Positions 1-7,957 of a stretch of DNA of 19,628 nucleotides are shown here, piece after piece. How positions within the stretch are numbered: the first letter of the stretch is position 1; every line of letters starts with the position of its first letter. The position numbers and the translations under genes are program-made. This stretch comes from Chrysochromulina parva (Eukaryota; Haptophyta; Prymnesiales; Chrysochromulinaceae), in the NCBI GenBank assembly GCA_002887195.1, contig PJAB01000873.1, positions 1-19,628 of the forward strand, given 5' to 3'. Below the pieces are notes generated by a model that did not search any database, had not been told where the DNA came from, and worked only from the letters and a program-made list of their open reading frames with translations.

Positions 1-1
1 C

Positions 2-313
2 GGCAGGCGCTTCTGGTCGTGCGCCTGTGAGTCGGCACGTGAGAGGTGCCCTTTCTTTGCGTGGGCGTCGCCGTCCAAGCATGCCAAGGAGGCGGACTGG
101 TTCCCGTCGACGGCGGAGGCCGCCTCCGCGGCCGGCGTGCAACTGCTCACCATACGGCGCGGCATGCATGGGCGGTGCGTGCTCTTGACGAAACCCACCG
201 AGCCCGAGCCCCACGGCATGCACCTGTGCTTCACACGCGAGGACGGCGCGCGGCTGTGCTTCGTCGATGGACGCGTACGCTCAAGGCGGCTTCGAATAGT
301 GCGACGTCTGTGA
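2..313 (+). CDS. C-terminal part of a GRF-type zinc-finger protein (5' end outside window)
   Basis: An open frame runs from the left edge to a TGA at 311-313, giving 103 residues without a start. It opens with GRRFWSCACESARERCPFFAW, close to the second half of the GRF zinc finger (pattern GRxFYxC...CxFFxW), including the last two zinc-binding cysteines and the FFxW signature. The first Cys/His pair would lie upstream of the window. The rest is Ala/Arg-rich and unassigned. GRF fingers bind single-stranded nucleic acid and usually sit as C-terminal modules on DNA repair and topoisomerase proteins (TOP3A, APEX2, NEIL3); which type of protein this belongs to cannot be seen. The family call rests on one half-motif. 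The gene is convergent with the minus-strand gene at 983-2096. Confidence 0.55.
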   Translation, partial: GRRFWSCACESARERCPFFAWASPSKHAKEADWFPSTAEAASAAGVQLLTIRRGMHGRCVLLTKPTEPEPHGMHLCFTREDGARLCFVDGRVRSRRLRIVRRL

Positions 314-703
314 AGTGCCCGTGGGCGGCGCGCGAGGCGTGCGGTGGGCACTTGTACCTCCACGTGGGCGAACCTCCAAGCGGGTGCCTCGCCCGCTCAT
401 GCCACTCTGATCATAGGTGGGGGCTGGCGGCTGGGTGATTACTGTGATGTGAAAATAGATCAATGCATTATAATAGTATGAGTCGTGAACGGGGGGCGGC
501 AGCGCGGCACGGCGGCGCAGCGGGGAAACGGGGAATTGAACCTCCGGACGGTCCGGCTCTCGTTCTCGTTTGGAGGAAATCCCGAGGTCGATGCGTCGTC
601 GCGTGCTACGTAGTCAATACGTAGTCCGCAACTCCGCATGCGCAGTACGATCGTACGCCTACATGTGGGGGTCGATACGCACTCGCTCGCTCCCGGCCAT
701 GGC
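314..703. other. Intergenic stretch between convergent genes
   Basis: No convincing coding sequence on either strand. The centre (about 440-490) is AT-richer than its surroundings and could hold the 3' UTR or polyadenylation region of the GRF gene. Short open frames here have no recognisable motif and the composition of noise. Confidence 0.4.
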
Positions 704-788
704 TCACAGCGGCTCCCCCAGACGCCACGGCAGCCAGCACACGAGCGCCGTGATCCCCAACTGGCCCGCGCTCAAACGGCAGCGGAGA
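704..788 (-). other. Possible third exon of the 983-2096 gene (hydrophobic tail)
   Basis: If the last recognised exon of the minus-strand gene is spliced at the GTGAGC donor lying across its stop codon (AAGTG|GTGAGC, near 984), a phase-2 join to an acceptor at 789-790 (CGTTCAG) would add 28 residues ending in a TGA at 704-706. The added tail contains a short hydrophobic stretch, LGITALVCWL, like a membrane anchor. The acceptor has a weak pyrimidine tract, and the unspliced reading already gives a plausible stop. This is an alternative only. Confidence 0.2.
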
Positions 789-896
789 CTGAACGTTCGG
801 AGTGTGTGTATGTGACCCCAAAGCCGCGAGTGCATCGTGCGAGTGCATTCTTGAGCGAGTGCATTGCCACTTGAGGTGAGCGAGCCCAGAGCCGCG

Positions 897-1042
897 AGTG
901 CATGCAAGCTCACCACTTGTGCTCATACAGCTCCCGATATGGCGTGGGCAGGTAAGGCGAATCCCGGCCAGTGCATGCAAGCTCACCACTTGTGCTCATA
1001 CAGCTCTCGATATGGCGTGGGCAGGTAAGGCGAATCACGGCC
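897..1042. repeat. 73-bp tandem duplication (two copies) at the gene's 3' end
   Basis: Copies at 897-969 and 970-1042, 71/73 identical. On the minus strand each carries the last ~18 codons of the gene (RDSPYLPTPYRELYEHKW), the TGA, and GTGAGCTTGCATGC just past it. Only the first copy in transcription order (970-1042) continues the gene frame. GCATGCAAGCTCACCAC at 900-916 and 973-989 resembles the start of the intron core, inverted relative to the gene. Confidence 0.9.
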
Positions 1043-2096
1043 AGGTGGCACCGTGTACATGCTCAGCTCGCAGTCGCCATACTGCCACGCCGGTTCGCGG
1101 CCGTCGTTGCCATCTGTGCCCCAGTCCTCGAGATCGCTGAGGAGCAGCCGCAGCCTTCCGCCAGGTCGCAGCGCCGTCTCGGGCAGCATGGCGCCCTTGT
1201 CGGGCAGCGGCGCGATCAGGAAGCAAAAGCCCTGCCCGAGCGAAGTGCGCCGGAGCGCCTCGGGCAAGTTGTCGAGCGCCGCGAAGGCCTCGTCAAGTGC
1301 ATCGAGCACCTGTGGGGAAGGCATGGCGCCGTGGTGAGCACTTGCATGCGAGGTCCTCGTCGAGCGCCGCGAGTACCTGTTGATGATCCATGCACTGCTC
1401 CCACTGGCCAAAACGCTCCCACGTACTCCCACTCGCCTTCGAAGCGGCTGTGCCTCCTGCAGCCTCGGACGCCGCCGCCGCCGTTGGCGCAGCCGTCGCT
1501 TCGCCCTCAGCCAGTGTCGGCGCGATCACAAAGGACGAGAGGCGCAAATTATCGGCGGGCGACTCGCCGTAGTGCAGCCATGTCTTGGCGAGTGGCACCG
1601 AGAAGATGCCGCGATTGCGCCACCGCTTGCCGGCCGCATCGAGGTACGTATCGATCGTCGGGAAGATGTAGCGCGGTTCGCCGTTACGCAGCACCAGCCC
1701 AATCGCCATACGAGCGCATGGCACCGGCAGGTCGGCAGGAAGCCAGAGCTGTTCAAAGGATGATGGAGGGACGAAACTGGCGCCCGAGGTCCAGTCGACG
1801 TCGGCTGCAGGCGTCGGTATGCGGGAGACAGGCACACGGGAAGTGCTTCCTTTGCCGTTCACAACCCAAATCGGCCACGAGCTGCACGCCTCCAGCGGAA
1901 GGGTCTGCGCCTGGAAGGGCAGTGGAATTGATCGCGCAACATCGTCGAGCTGCTCCACACGCACGTTGCCGGCGCAGATTGAAATCCGGTCGACGAACCT
2001 GTCTGGCACAGGCGTATTCCAGCTCGTCGTTTGCAGCGCGGCCGACCCGTGAGCGGCGAGGCAGACCACCACGAGCCGACCTCGCCAAGCATTCAT
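983..2096 (-). CDS. Unknown secreted or plastid-targeted protein, at least two exons
   Basis: Exon 1 is 2096-1377 and exon 2 is 1309-983, joined in phase 0 across a 67-nt intron, for 348 residues. The start is the ATG at 2096; the frame is open further upstream only from a GTG. The first ~22 residues (MNAWRGRLVVVCLAAHGSAA) form a clear signal peptide with an A-x-A-like cleavage region. In algae with secondary plastids this can also be the first part of a plastid-targeting leader. The mature part has no domain I recognise: a soluble N-terminal half, an Ala/Thr-rich linker at about 205-230, and a second half with WEQCMDHQQVLDALDEAF across the splice junction and a conserved-looking FCFLIAPLPDKGAML segment. 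It ends YRELYEHKW at a TGA lying inside a 73-bp tandem duplication, so the 3' end may be newly made or alternatively spliced. The gene model is good; the function is unknown. Confidence 0.7.
1310..1376 (-). other. Introner-type intron, unknown secreted protein
   Basis: 67-nt phase-0 intron: donor CAG|GTACTC at 1376, acceptor CCCCACAG ending at 1310. The acceptor-proximal 40 nt (1310-1349) are the shared core GCATGCAAGTGCTCACCACG...CTTCCCCACAG. The donor-proximal 27 nt (1350-1376) match the first 27 nt of the next exon (1283-1309) at 20 positions; translated, VLAALDEDL against VLDALDEAF. Confidence 0.8.
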
Positions 2097-2667
2097 TTGT
2101 GGATTCACAGCCAAGACTTCTAGTAAAAAGACATTCACAGGGACGATTCAACTGACCCTTTCGCAAGAAACCCGAGTGGTCATGACGGTCCTATACATCG
2201 GAGGTAGCCTGGACACACTACGACTGGTACGGTTCAAAATCACCGGGGGGAGCCGGGCGACTGACACACCCACACGGCTCACATTAATCATTATCCGCGC
2301 GTGACCGGTGCGGCGTTCCCCGTTCCGTTTTCGGGTCTGCGCTTGTTCGGCTCGCGCGGGGGGCTCGGCTTAGCCTTAGGGCTAGTCTCGAGGGCTTTCT
2401 ATTCTTGATTCTTCGCTTACGCTTTCGCGTTGTCGAGTTTTTCGGGCTTCGGTCGCGGGTGTACTTGGACGACCGCGAGGGCCGAGGCGCCGGACGACGT
2501 TGGCCGGTGCTCACCGCACACGAATCCGCAGCCAGGCGCAGCTTCGACCGGACACACGCGGCACGATACGAGCCAACCCGCCATGCTATACTGTTGGATG
2601 TCTGTGCCTGGCTCTCGACTCTCGAGGCAGGGACTTAAGCAGGGACCCACTCACGCCGCGCGCTCCC
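2097..2667. other. Intergenic region between two tandem minus-strand genes
   Basis: 571 bp with no supported gene. It must hold the 3' UTR of the ADP-ribosyltransferase/membrane gene and the promoter of the secreted-protein gene. Base composition is more balanced than in the genes, with short T/C-rich stretches at about 2390-2450. Open frames on both strands are Arg/Ser/Pro-rich and have no motif. Confidence 0.5.
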
Positions 2668-5082
2668 CTAAACCTGTGACAGCAAAACGGGTGAGGGCAC
2701 AAAGTATGGTGTGTAGAACTGAGGCTCCTCTGGGGGCGCCAAGGTCGGCGCCAAGGTCGGCGCCGCCGACGGCGCCACCGACGGCGCCCCCACGGCACCC
2801 ACGGCCACCAAGGGCGACAAGGTCGCTTGCCGTGCGACTGAGTTGAGAGATGATTTTCTCATTCGATCCGACCTCGAGAGTGCGATCGCGGTGCGTAGAG
2901 GAGCGGCGAGAAAGAAGACGCTTCCGAGCATGAACAGGTGAGTGATCCCCTTGGAACGAGATCGCATATCCCAGGAGTTGAACTCAGAGGCCCCCGAGAA
3001 GAAGAGCATGGCGCCGATGCCCAAGCTGATCTCGGAGACGAGAGCCGCTCGATCACTCTCGTGAATTTGTGTACTGCTTAGAAGCCGAAGCATCTTCCAG
3101 GATTGGGCGACGATGATGGTGAGCGAGCCGCAGATGAAGCCGTAAATGCCCACGAGGTTCCAGGGGTAGCCAAGCTCTTCAAAGGCGGGCTCGAATCCTA
3201 TGGAGCCGGAGAGAAAGAGAACGTCACCTAACACGGAGAGAGCCTGGTTGATGCGCATCCAAGTCACGTTGGGCGGCAAGCTCCGAAAGAACTTGCTGTC
3301 CAAGTAGATGTAACCGACGCACCCGACGAGATAGAATGTAGCGCCCACGTAGGCGTCCACGTGGTCATACGCGTCTGGCGTCAGTGCGGTGACGTAGAAG
3401 GCAAAGGTGCCACAGATGAAGAGGCACCCGCAGAATGTGTACGCGAGATTGTCGAACGAGTGGCCACTGTACAAGAAGGAGTATGCGGGCCCGATGGTGT
3501 AGAAGAAGCAGCCCATCAGCCAGATGTGATTGATGGTAGCTGGATTGACCACCATCCCTATCATTTCCGCTTGACGATCCCCTGCATCATACAGCAAACA
3601 GCCGAACAAAAACAGCGCCGCACCCAGGAAGAAGAAGGTCTCCATCAGGAAAGCCGTGAGCTCCGCGAGGCCACTTTCCACAGCTTTCATGATTCGGTAG
3701 ACCTTCCATATCTGCGACAGGGTGACTGCGAGCGCCCCGATGACCCAGCACACGATTCCGAGCCTGTCGAAGGGAACGGCCGACTCATTGACGGCCGGAA
3801 TGGCGCCAATCGAGCCGAGCACAAGCGACGTGCAGCCGAAAGCTGACAAGCAATGGGGGAGTACCGGCAACCCAGCAGCTTTGGATGCCCAGACCAGTAA
3901 GAGGTCGACGAGAAGCAGGCCGCAGAAGCCGATTGAGTAAGCCAAGGCACCAGCCACGGGCCCTGCCGACCATTCATGTATGTAATAGACGGCCGTGCCG
4001 ATGAGCAGCACGAAGCTTGACAGGCATGCCATGGTCGTGTGCCTGCGTGGCGTGCAGAAACGAGCTTGGCTGATGGAGCCTGCCTCATAGCTGGGCAGCA
4101 CCTCGACGACGGTAATCGAGCGCCCCTCGTGCACAATCGTCGTGCTCTTGCCCGTCGGCCTCAGGAAGGTCAGCGGAGGGTAGAGCACCTCCTCCTCGGC
4201 TGGAAACGCCGAGAGGAACTGGATCGACGCGCCGCGCTCGACGAACGAATCGGTGCGAAGCTTGAAGAGAAGCGACGTCGGTGCCGCCGAGTCCAGCAGC
4301 GCTGCCTCAAGCTTGGTGGTCGTACTCATGGGCGCCAGCTCCGTGCCTCCGTGCTGCAGGAAGCTGTCGCTCGGCTGCATGTCGCGTAAGCCCCGCCACA
4401 GGTCGAGCTTCGTCACCACCTTGCGACTATCTTCGTCGGCGCCCACCACACGTAACTTGCCGATCGCGTCGCGCAGGAACGCGACAGTCACGGGGAAGGG
4501 GTGCGCCGCCGTCGAGGCGACGTCGCGCAGCGGCTCGTTGAGCACCTTGTGCGCGGCCGTCGTGTAGATGCGCAGCGCAGCGACGTGCGCCTCGTCCAGC
4601 CTTGCCATGCGCGCGTACGGATGCGAGACGAAATCGGCGAGCCGCTCGCCATTGCGGCCAATGTCGCGCGTCAGCCCGTGCTGGAAGGTCTTGCCGGACG
4701 AGCCTGCGCGCTCATACAGCACATAGCGCATGCACTCCTTCGCTTCCTCAGCGTGCTCGCCAGCGTAGCCCTCGAACTCGGCCACGATGGCGGGAAGGCC
4801 CTTCGCAAAGCCGCTACGCACCACACTCGGCGGCACCTTCGTGTTGAAGCCGAGCGCAGCGTCCTGCGAGGAGTGCGTGCCTGTGACGAGTGACTTCAGC
4901 TCCGAGATGAACCTTTCGCTGCCGCGGGCGTTAGAGGCTCGAAAGCGGACAAACTGATCGAGATCGAGAGGATCGTCGCAGTCCTTGAGAAAGACGACCA
5001 ATGAGTCGGCCATAGAGCCCTTGGCCGTTTGCATCTCCTGTTCGCCGAGGAGCTGCGTCGTGAGCTGTTCACCAGTCGGCAT
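2668..5082 (-). CDS. Mono-ADP-ribosyltransferase-like domain fused to a multi-pass membrane region
   Basis: A single exon of 804 residues from the ATG at 5082 (the frame upstream opens only from a GTG at 5136) to a TAG at 2668-2670. Residues ~105-325 look like an R-S-E class ADP-ribosyltransferase fold: helix YTTAAHKVLNEPLRD, first-strand arginine in LWRGL (R230), GGTELAPMSTTT with the Ser-Thr-Thr of the NAD site (253-255), and SFVERGASIQFLSAFPAEEEVLYPP with the E-x-E pair at E296/E298. All three catalytic elements are present, so arginine-type NAD-dependent transfer is plausible. From ~350 to ~735 there are about eleven or twelve hydrophobic segments with a recurring lF-x2-G(S/C/T) pattern (ALFLFGCLL, DVLFLSGSIG, AMLFFSGASEF) resembling YrhK-like membrane repeats. 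The tail is Ala/Pro-rich (SVAPSAAPTLAPTLAP). The ART domain is probably cytosolic at a membrane. The enzyme class is fairly sure from motifs; substrate and membrane are unknown. Confidence 0.8.
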   Translation of the reverse strand: MPTGEQLTTQLLGEQEMQTAKGSMADSLVVFLKDCDDPLDLDQFVRFRASNARGSERFISELKSLVTGTHSSQDAALGFNTKVPPSVVRSGFAKGLPAIVAEFEGYAGEHAEEAKECMRYVLYERAGSSGKTFQHGLTRDIGRNGERLADFVSHPYARMARLDEAHVAALRIYTTAAHKVLNEPLRDVASTAAHPFPVTVAFLRDAIGKLRVVGADEDSRKVVTKLDLWRGLRDMQPSDSFLQHGGTELAPMSTTTKLEAALLDSAAPTSLLFKLRTDSFVERGASIQFLSAFPAEEEVLYPPLTFLRPTGKSTTIVHEGRSITVVEVLPSYEAGSISQARFCTPRRHTTMACLSSFVLLIGTAVYYIHEWSAGPVAGALAYSIGFCGLLLVDLLLVWASKAAGLPVLPHCLSAFGCTSLVLGSIGAIPAVNESAVPFDRLGIVCWVIGALAVTLSQIWKVYRIMKAVESGLAELTAFLMETFFFLGAALFLFGCLLYDAGDRQAEMIGMVVNPATINHIWLMGCFFYTIGPAYSFLYSGHSFDNLAYTFCGCLFICGTFAFYVTALTPDAYDHVDAYVGATFYLVGCVGYIYLDSKFFRSLPPNVTWMRINQALSVLGDVLFLSGSIGFEPAFEELGYPWNLVGIYGFICGSLTIIVAQSWKMLRLLSSTQIHESDRAALVSEISLGIGAMLFFSGASEFNSWDMRSRSKGITHLFMLGSVFFLAAPLRTAIALSRSDRMRKSSLNSVARQATLSPLVAVGAVGAPSVAPSAAPTLAPTLAPPEEPQFYTPYFVPSPVLLSQV
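2735..2790. repeat. GGCGCC-rich tandem and inverted repeat in the Ala/Pro tail
   Basis: Direct repeats of AAGGTCGGCGCC followed by inverted units (GACGGCGCC) make a self-complementary stretch. On the minus strand it encodes the SVAPSAAPTLAPTLAP tail of the membrane protein. Confidence 0.75.
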
Positions 5083-5385
5083 GCTGCGTCTCCTTGCTTC
5101 CTTTTCCACGGCGTTCCTCACCTGCAGGGATACCACAGGGCGAACTCCGGCGCGTCCGCGGCGTCAACCACGATGGCAATAAAACTCCACCACAAAGATC
5201 AGCTTCGTCAGACAGTTTCGTCGCGGTCCTCCAACTTGCTGGCCCGTACAACACGTCCGCAGGCCTCTCTCCGGACCCCCACAAAACGAGTGAACGACGC
5301 TGCTGTTGCTGTTCAACACGTACGCCGGCACAGAGTCTCCGCACTCCGTACCGGTACCCTCAAAGCTCAAACACGAGGGCCACAA
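5083..5385. other. Short intergenic region between tandem minus-strand genes
   Basis: 303 bp between the stop of the SAM-domain gene and the ATG of the ADP-ribosyltransferase/membrane gene. Frames are broken by stops and show no motif. In-frame codons just before the chosen ATG (VRNAVEKEARRRSM, about 5082-5121) read like protein, and CTGCAG sits directly before them, so a small upstream exon cannot be excluded. Confidence 0.4.
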
Positions 5386-7789
5386 TCACCGAGATTGTGG
5401 GATAGCCTGCGGCGCACGCCGCCGCTCCTGCGCAAGAAAGTCACGGAACTTGAGCGCATGGCCGGGCTTCATGCCCACATCGCGCACGAGCGCGTCGAGG
5501 TGCTCTGCGCTCATCTGGAGTATGAAATCACGATCGTCGTACCCCGCCTCGTCAAAGCTGGCGGCGTACATCCCGAGTCGGAAGCGCTCGAGCATCTCCC
5601 TCACCTCGGTCATGCCCATGGCAACGCTCGCAAGGTCGCCCATGACAGCGCCTGAGGCGATGGAGTCCGCAGCCATCTTGGGACGCTTTGCGGCCGCCGG
5701 CACCGTGCGAGGCCAGTCAGGTGCCGGCGCTTGCCTGCCAGGGGCCTCCTCGTCCGCTTGCATGCCACAGGCCTCCTCGCCCGACATGTAAGTGAGCCAC
5801 GCGCCTTGCACCGTTCTCGCCTTCCGTTGGCCATCCGAGAGGATGCTCCTCGTGTTGCCGTTGCCCGTGACGTATCTCACCCTCGACCATCCCGGCGGCA
5901 GCTCGGAGAGCCGGCGGCCAGCGCGCGGAGCCGACTTGCCCTCATCCTCTGCATCCGCCGCCGCCACCATGGCTGACGACACTTCGGACGACCGCTGCGC
6001 TGCCGGCACGAGAATGCAGTGGCCTCCCCTGCCGTTGTGCTTGTACCCCCGCGTGCAAAGCGGGTTGCGCTCGCACTGGCCCACCGCGAGCGCCGTCTTG
6101 GGCGCGCCTCGACTCGACGCCGGCGCTCGACTCGGCGCTCCACCCACCGCCAGCGCCGTCTTGGGCGCGCCTCGACTCGATGGCGGCAGCGCGGGCACCA
6201 CCAACGACAGCGGCGCGCACCGGAAGGTGATTGGCTGGCCGCCGCCCAAGGACACGGTGGACTCATCCCATACGACGGCGCCTGCGACGGCGCCTTGGCC
6301 CTCGCCGCCGTCGCCTTGGGCAGCCGCCCAGACGCCACCCCCCTCCCCGCCGCCGCCGCCGCCACTCTCCGCCGCCGCCGCCGACACCACCGAGGTCGAG
6401 GTCGAGGCCCCTTTTTGGTTGTAGCCTAAAAGTAGCTTCGGAGTTGCCTTCTTGGGCAGCTTTGGAGCACCGTCACGGCGCTTCCACTCGTGATTCTCAG
6501 AGCGCCGATCGTACCACTCGAGGAAGGATTCGTCAGCCGACTCATCAGGACGATGCACGCACACCTGCATGCAAGGTGAGCAACACCCATCAGCGGACCA
6601 TCGAGGCCGGTTTCGTAGCGCGACTGATCGGGACGGTGCATGCATCGCGGGGTGGTGCATGCATCGGAACGGTGCAAGCATACCTGGAAGCGTCCATCAA
6701 CGAGCACGCGACGCACGTGCGCTGTACGCCACTGCGGCTCGCCAGGTCGGGTATGCTCGTCCTCGACTTCCGCATCGATCAACTCGTAGAGAGCGGGCGG
6801 GCGCCAAACCTCTCGCCCCTCGTGGCGCGCCTCGAAGCGCATTTGCAGCACCTGTGGGGAAGAGGATGGCGCTGTGGTGAGCACTTGCATGCGGCGGGGC
6901 GCGCCTCGAAGCGCCTTCGCAGCACCTCGTGTAGCGAGCCGAAGGCACGGATCGAGGAATGGTTCCACATCTTGGTGCCCTCCTTGGCCGCAGCGATCTC
7001 CGGTGTGGCTACGTACAGGTCGCTCTCCCTGCTTCCAGCTTGCGGCCGGGGTATCCTGCTCATCAGCCAGATGCCATGCGGTGTTGGCACCTCGACACAT
7101 AGCTCGGAAGGACTCAATGCCTTAGCTGCCTTCCACACCGCCGCTGCCTCCGGGTCGTCGGCGAGGGCGCCGCTGAGCTCTTCGGGGGCGTGTAGGTGAG
7201 GTGCACGCACATGGGCGGAGATGACGATCTCATCAGTGGAGGTGCCGATCTCGTCAGTGGAGATGCCGGTCTCGTCCTGACCGTCCCCGCCCTCGTCCTC
7301 GGCACGACCATTCCTCGCCCTCTTCCCTGGCGATGGCCGCGGCGTTGCCGTGGCGGTGCGCGCCGCGATGGACAGGTCGACGGGCACGAGCGATGTGTCG
7401 AGCGCCTCGTCAGCCACGCCCTCCTCCTCCCAGATACTTTGACAGTCGTCGCCTTCCAGGGTGCCAGGGACGAAGCGCTCGACGGGGCGCTTATACCGGA
7501 GGGATGCGCGCGGAGCGGACGAGTACTTACCTGTCGACGAGCCGCCCTCTTCCTCCTTCGATGTGCCCTCTGCCAAAACGGCCACACCGCTTGCGTCGCC
7601 GACTGCACTCGAAGGGAAGCCACCATCGGTTGCAGTTGCGACTGTTGGCAGCTCAGCTACTGGCGAGGCGTCAGCCGCGGCAACGGCCTCCACTGCAGTG
7701 GCAGCGAGGACGAGGACGTCCTCCTCTTCCTCATCGACCTCCATTTCGAGGTTTTCGTCGTCGTCGTCGTCGTCGTCGAGGAAGAACAT
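5386..7789 (-). CDS. MBD-like and SAM domain protein, probable nuclear/chromatin factor (three exons)
   Basis: Exons 7789-6926, 6851-6684 and 6564-5386, both joins phase 0, 736 residues. The start ATG at 7789 gives MFFLDDDDDDDENLEMEVDEEEED, an acidic N-terminus; upstream the frame opens only from TTG. Residues ~245-375 span all three exons and form a compact conserved-looking module (VEVPTPHGIWLMSRIP ... WRTAHVRRVLVDGRFQ VCVHRPDESADESFLEWYDRR). Then come a Gly/Ala linker with a 21-residue repeat, a Cys/His cluster C508-x5-C514 ... H520 ... C527 followed by basic GRGG, a methyl-CpG-binding-like segment starting LPPGWSRVRYVTGNGNTRS (566-606), and a C-terminal SAM domain (~663-726, VREMLERFRLGMY ... 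LDALVRDVGMKPGHALKFRDFL). SAM domains oligomerise and MBD-like folds bind DNA, so a chromatin or transcription role is inferred. The SAM call is good, the MBD call moderate. Confidence 0.75.
6081..6180. repeat. 37-bp direct repeat, 63-bp period, coding
   Basis: 6081-6117 and 6144-6180 are 36/37 identical. The 63-bp period keeps frame and encodes SSRGAPKTALAVG twice in the linker of the SAM-domain protein. Confidence 0.85.
6565..6683 (-). other. Intron 2 of the SAM-domain gene, with two decayed copies of exon 3 start
   Basis: 119-nt phase-0 intron: donor CAG|GTATGC, acceptor TTGCATGCAG. Read in the exon frame, the intron gives VCLHRSDA and later CMHRPDQSRYE, while exon 3 starts VCVHRPDESADE. 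It therefore appears to hold two diverged copies of the downstream exon start, one directly at the donor. The CCCCACAG core is missing, but TGCTCACC and TGCATGC are present near the acceptor. Confidence 0.75.
6852..6925 (-). other. Introner-type intron 1 of the SAM-domain gene
   Basis: 74-nt phase-0 intron: donor GAG|GTGCTG at 6925, acceptor CCCCACAG ending at 6852. The shared core is 6852-6892 (41 nt). The 33-nt donor arm (6893-6925) copies the first 33 nt of exon 2 (6819-6851) with 28 matches, 26 of the first 28. Retention would shift the frame, since the length is not a multiple of three. Confidence 0.85.
7754..7781. repeat. GTC/GAC triplet tract encoding poly-Asp
   Basis: A run of eight GTC units on the plus strand, read on the minus strand as GAC, giving the DDDDDDD near the N-terminus of the SAM-domain protein. 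Confidence 0.85.
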
Positions 7790-7957
7790 GCTTGCGTTCC
7801 ACGGGAGCTCGCGCCAGTTTGGCGGCTCTTGCCTTTTCCCACACGACTCGACATGCAAAGGAGCGGAGCGGCGAGGCCGCCTCCCCCACTCGCCGCGCGC
7901 GCTCGCAAATCTTAGCCGAAACTGACTTGACCTCTAAGGAAACTTGTCCAGATCGGC
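7790..7957. promoter_or_regulatory. Compact divergent promoter region
   Basis: 168 bp separate the ATG of the minus-strand SAM-domain gene from the ATG of the plus-strand DUF501 gene, so both promoters and 5' UTRs must share it or overlap the genes. No TATA box is seen. Assigned from position only. Confidence 0.4.

Noticed and set aside
525..560. tRNA-like T-arm on the minus strand (GGTTCAATTCC)
   Set aside because: The stem bases around the loop do not pair, and no D-arm or acceptor stem can be drawn.
971..2155. 394-codon plus-strand open frame
   Set aside because: Arg/Pro/Ser-rich, starts inside the 73-bp repeat, and lies opposite a minus-strand gene with signal peptide and introner intron.
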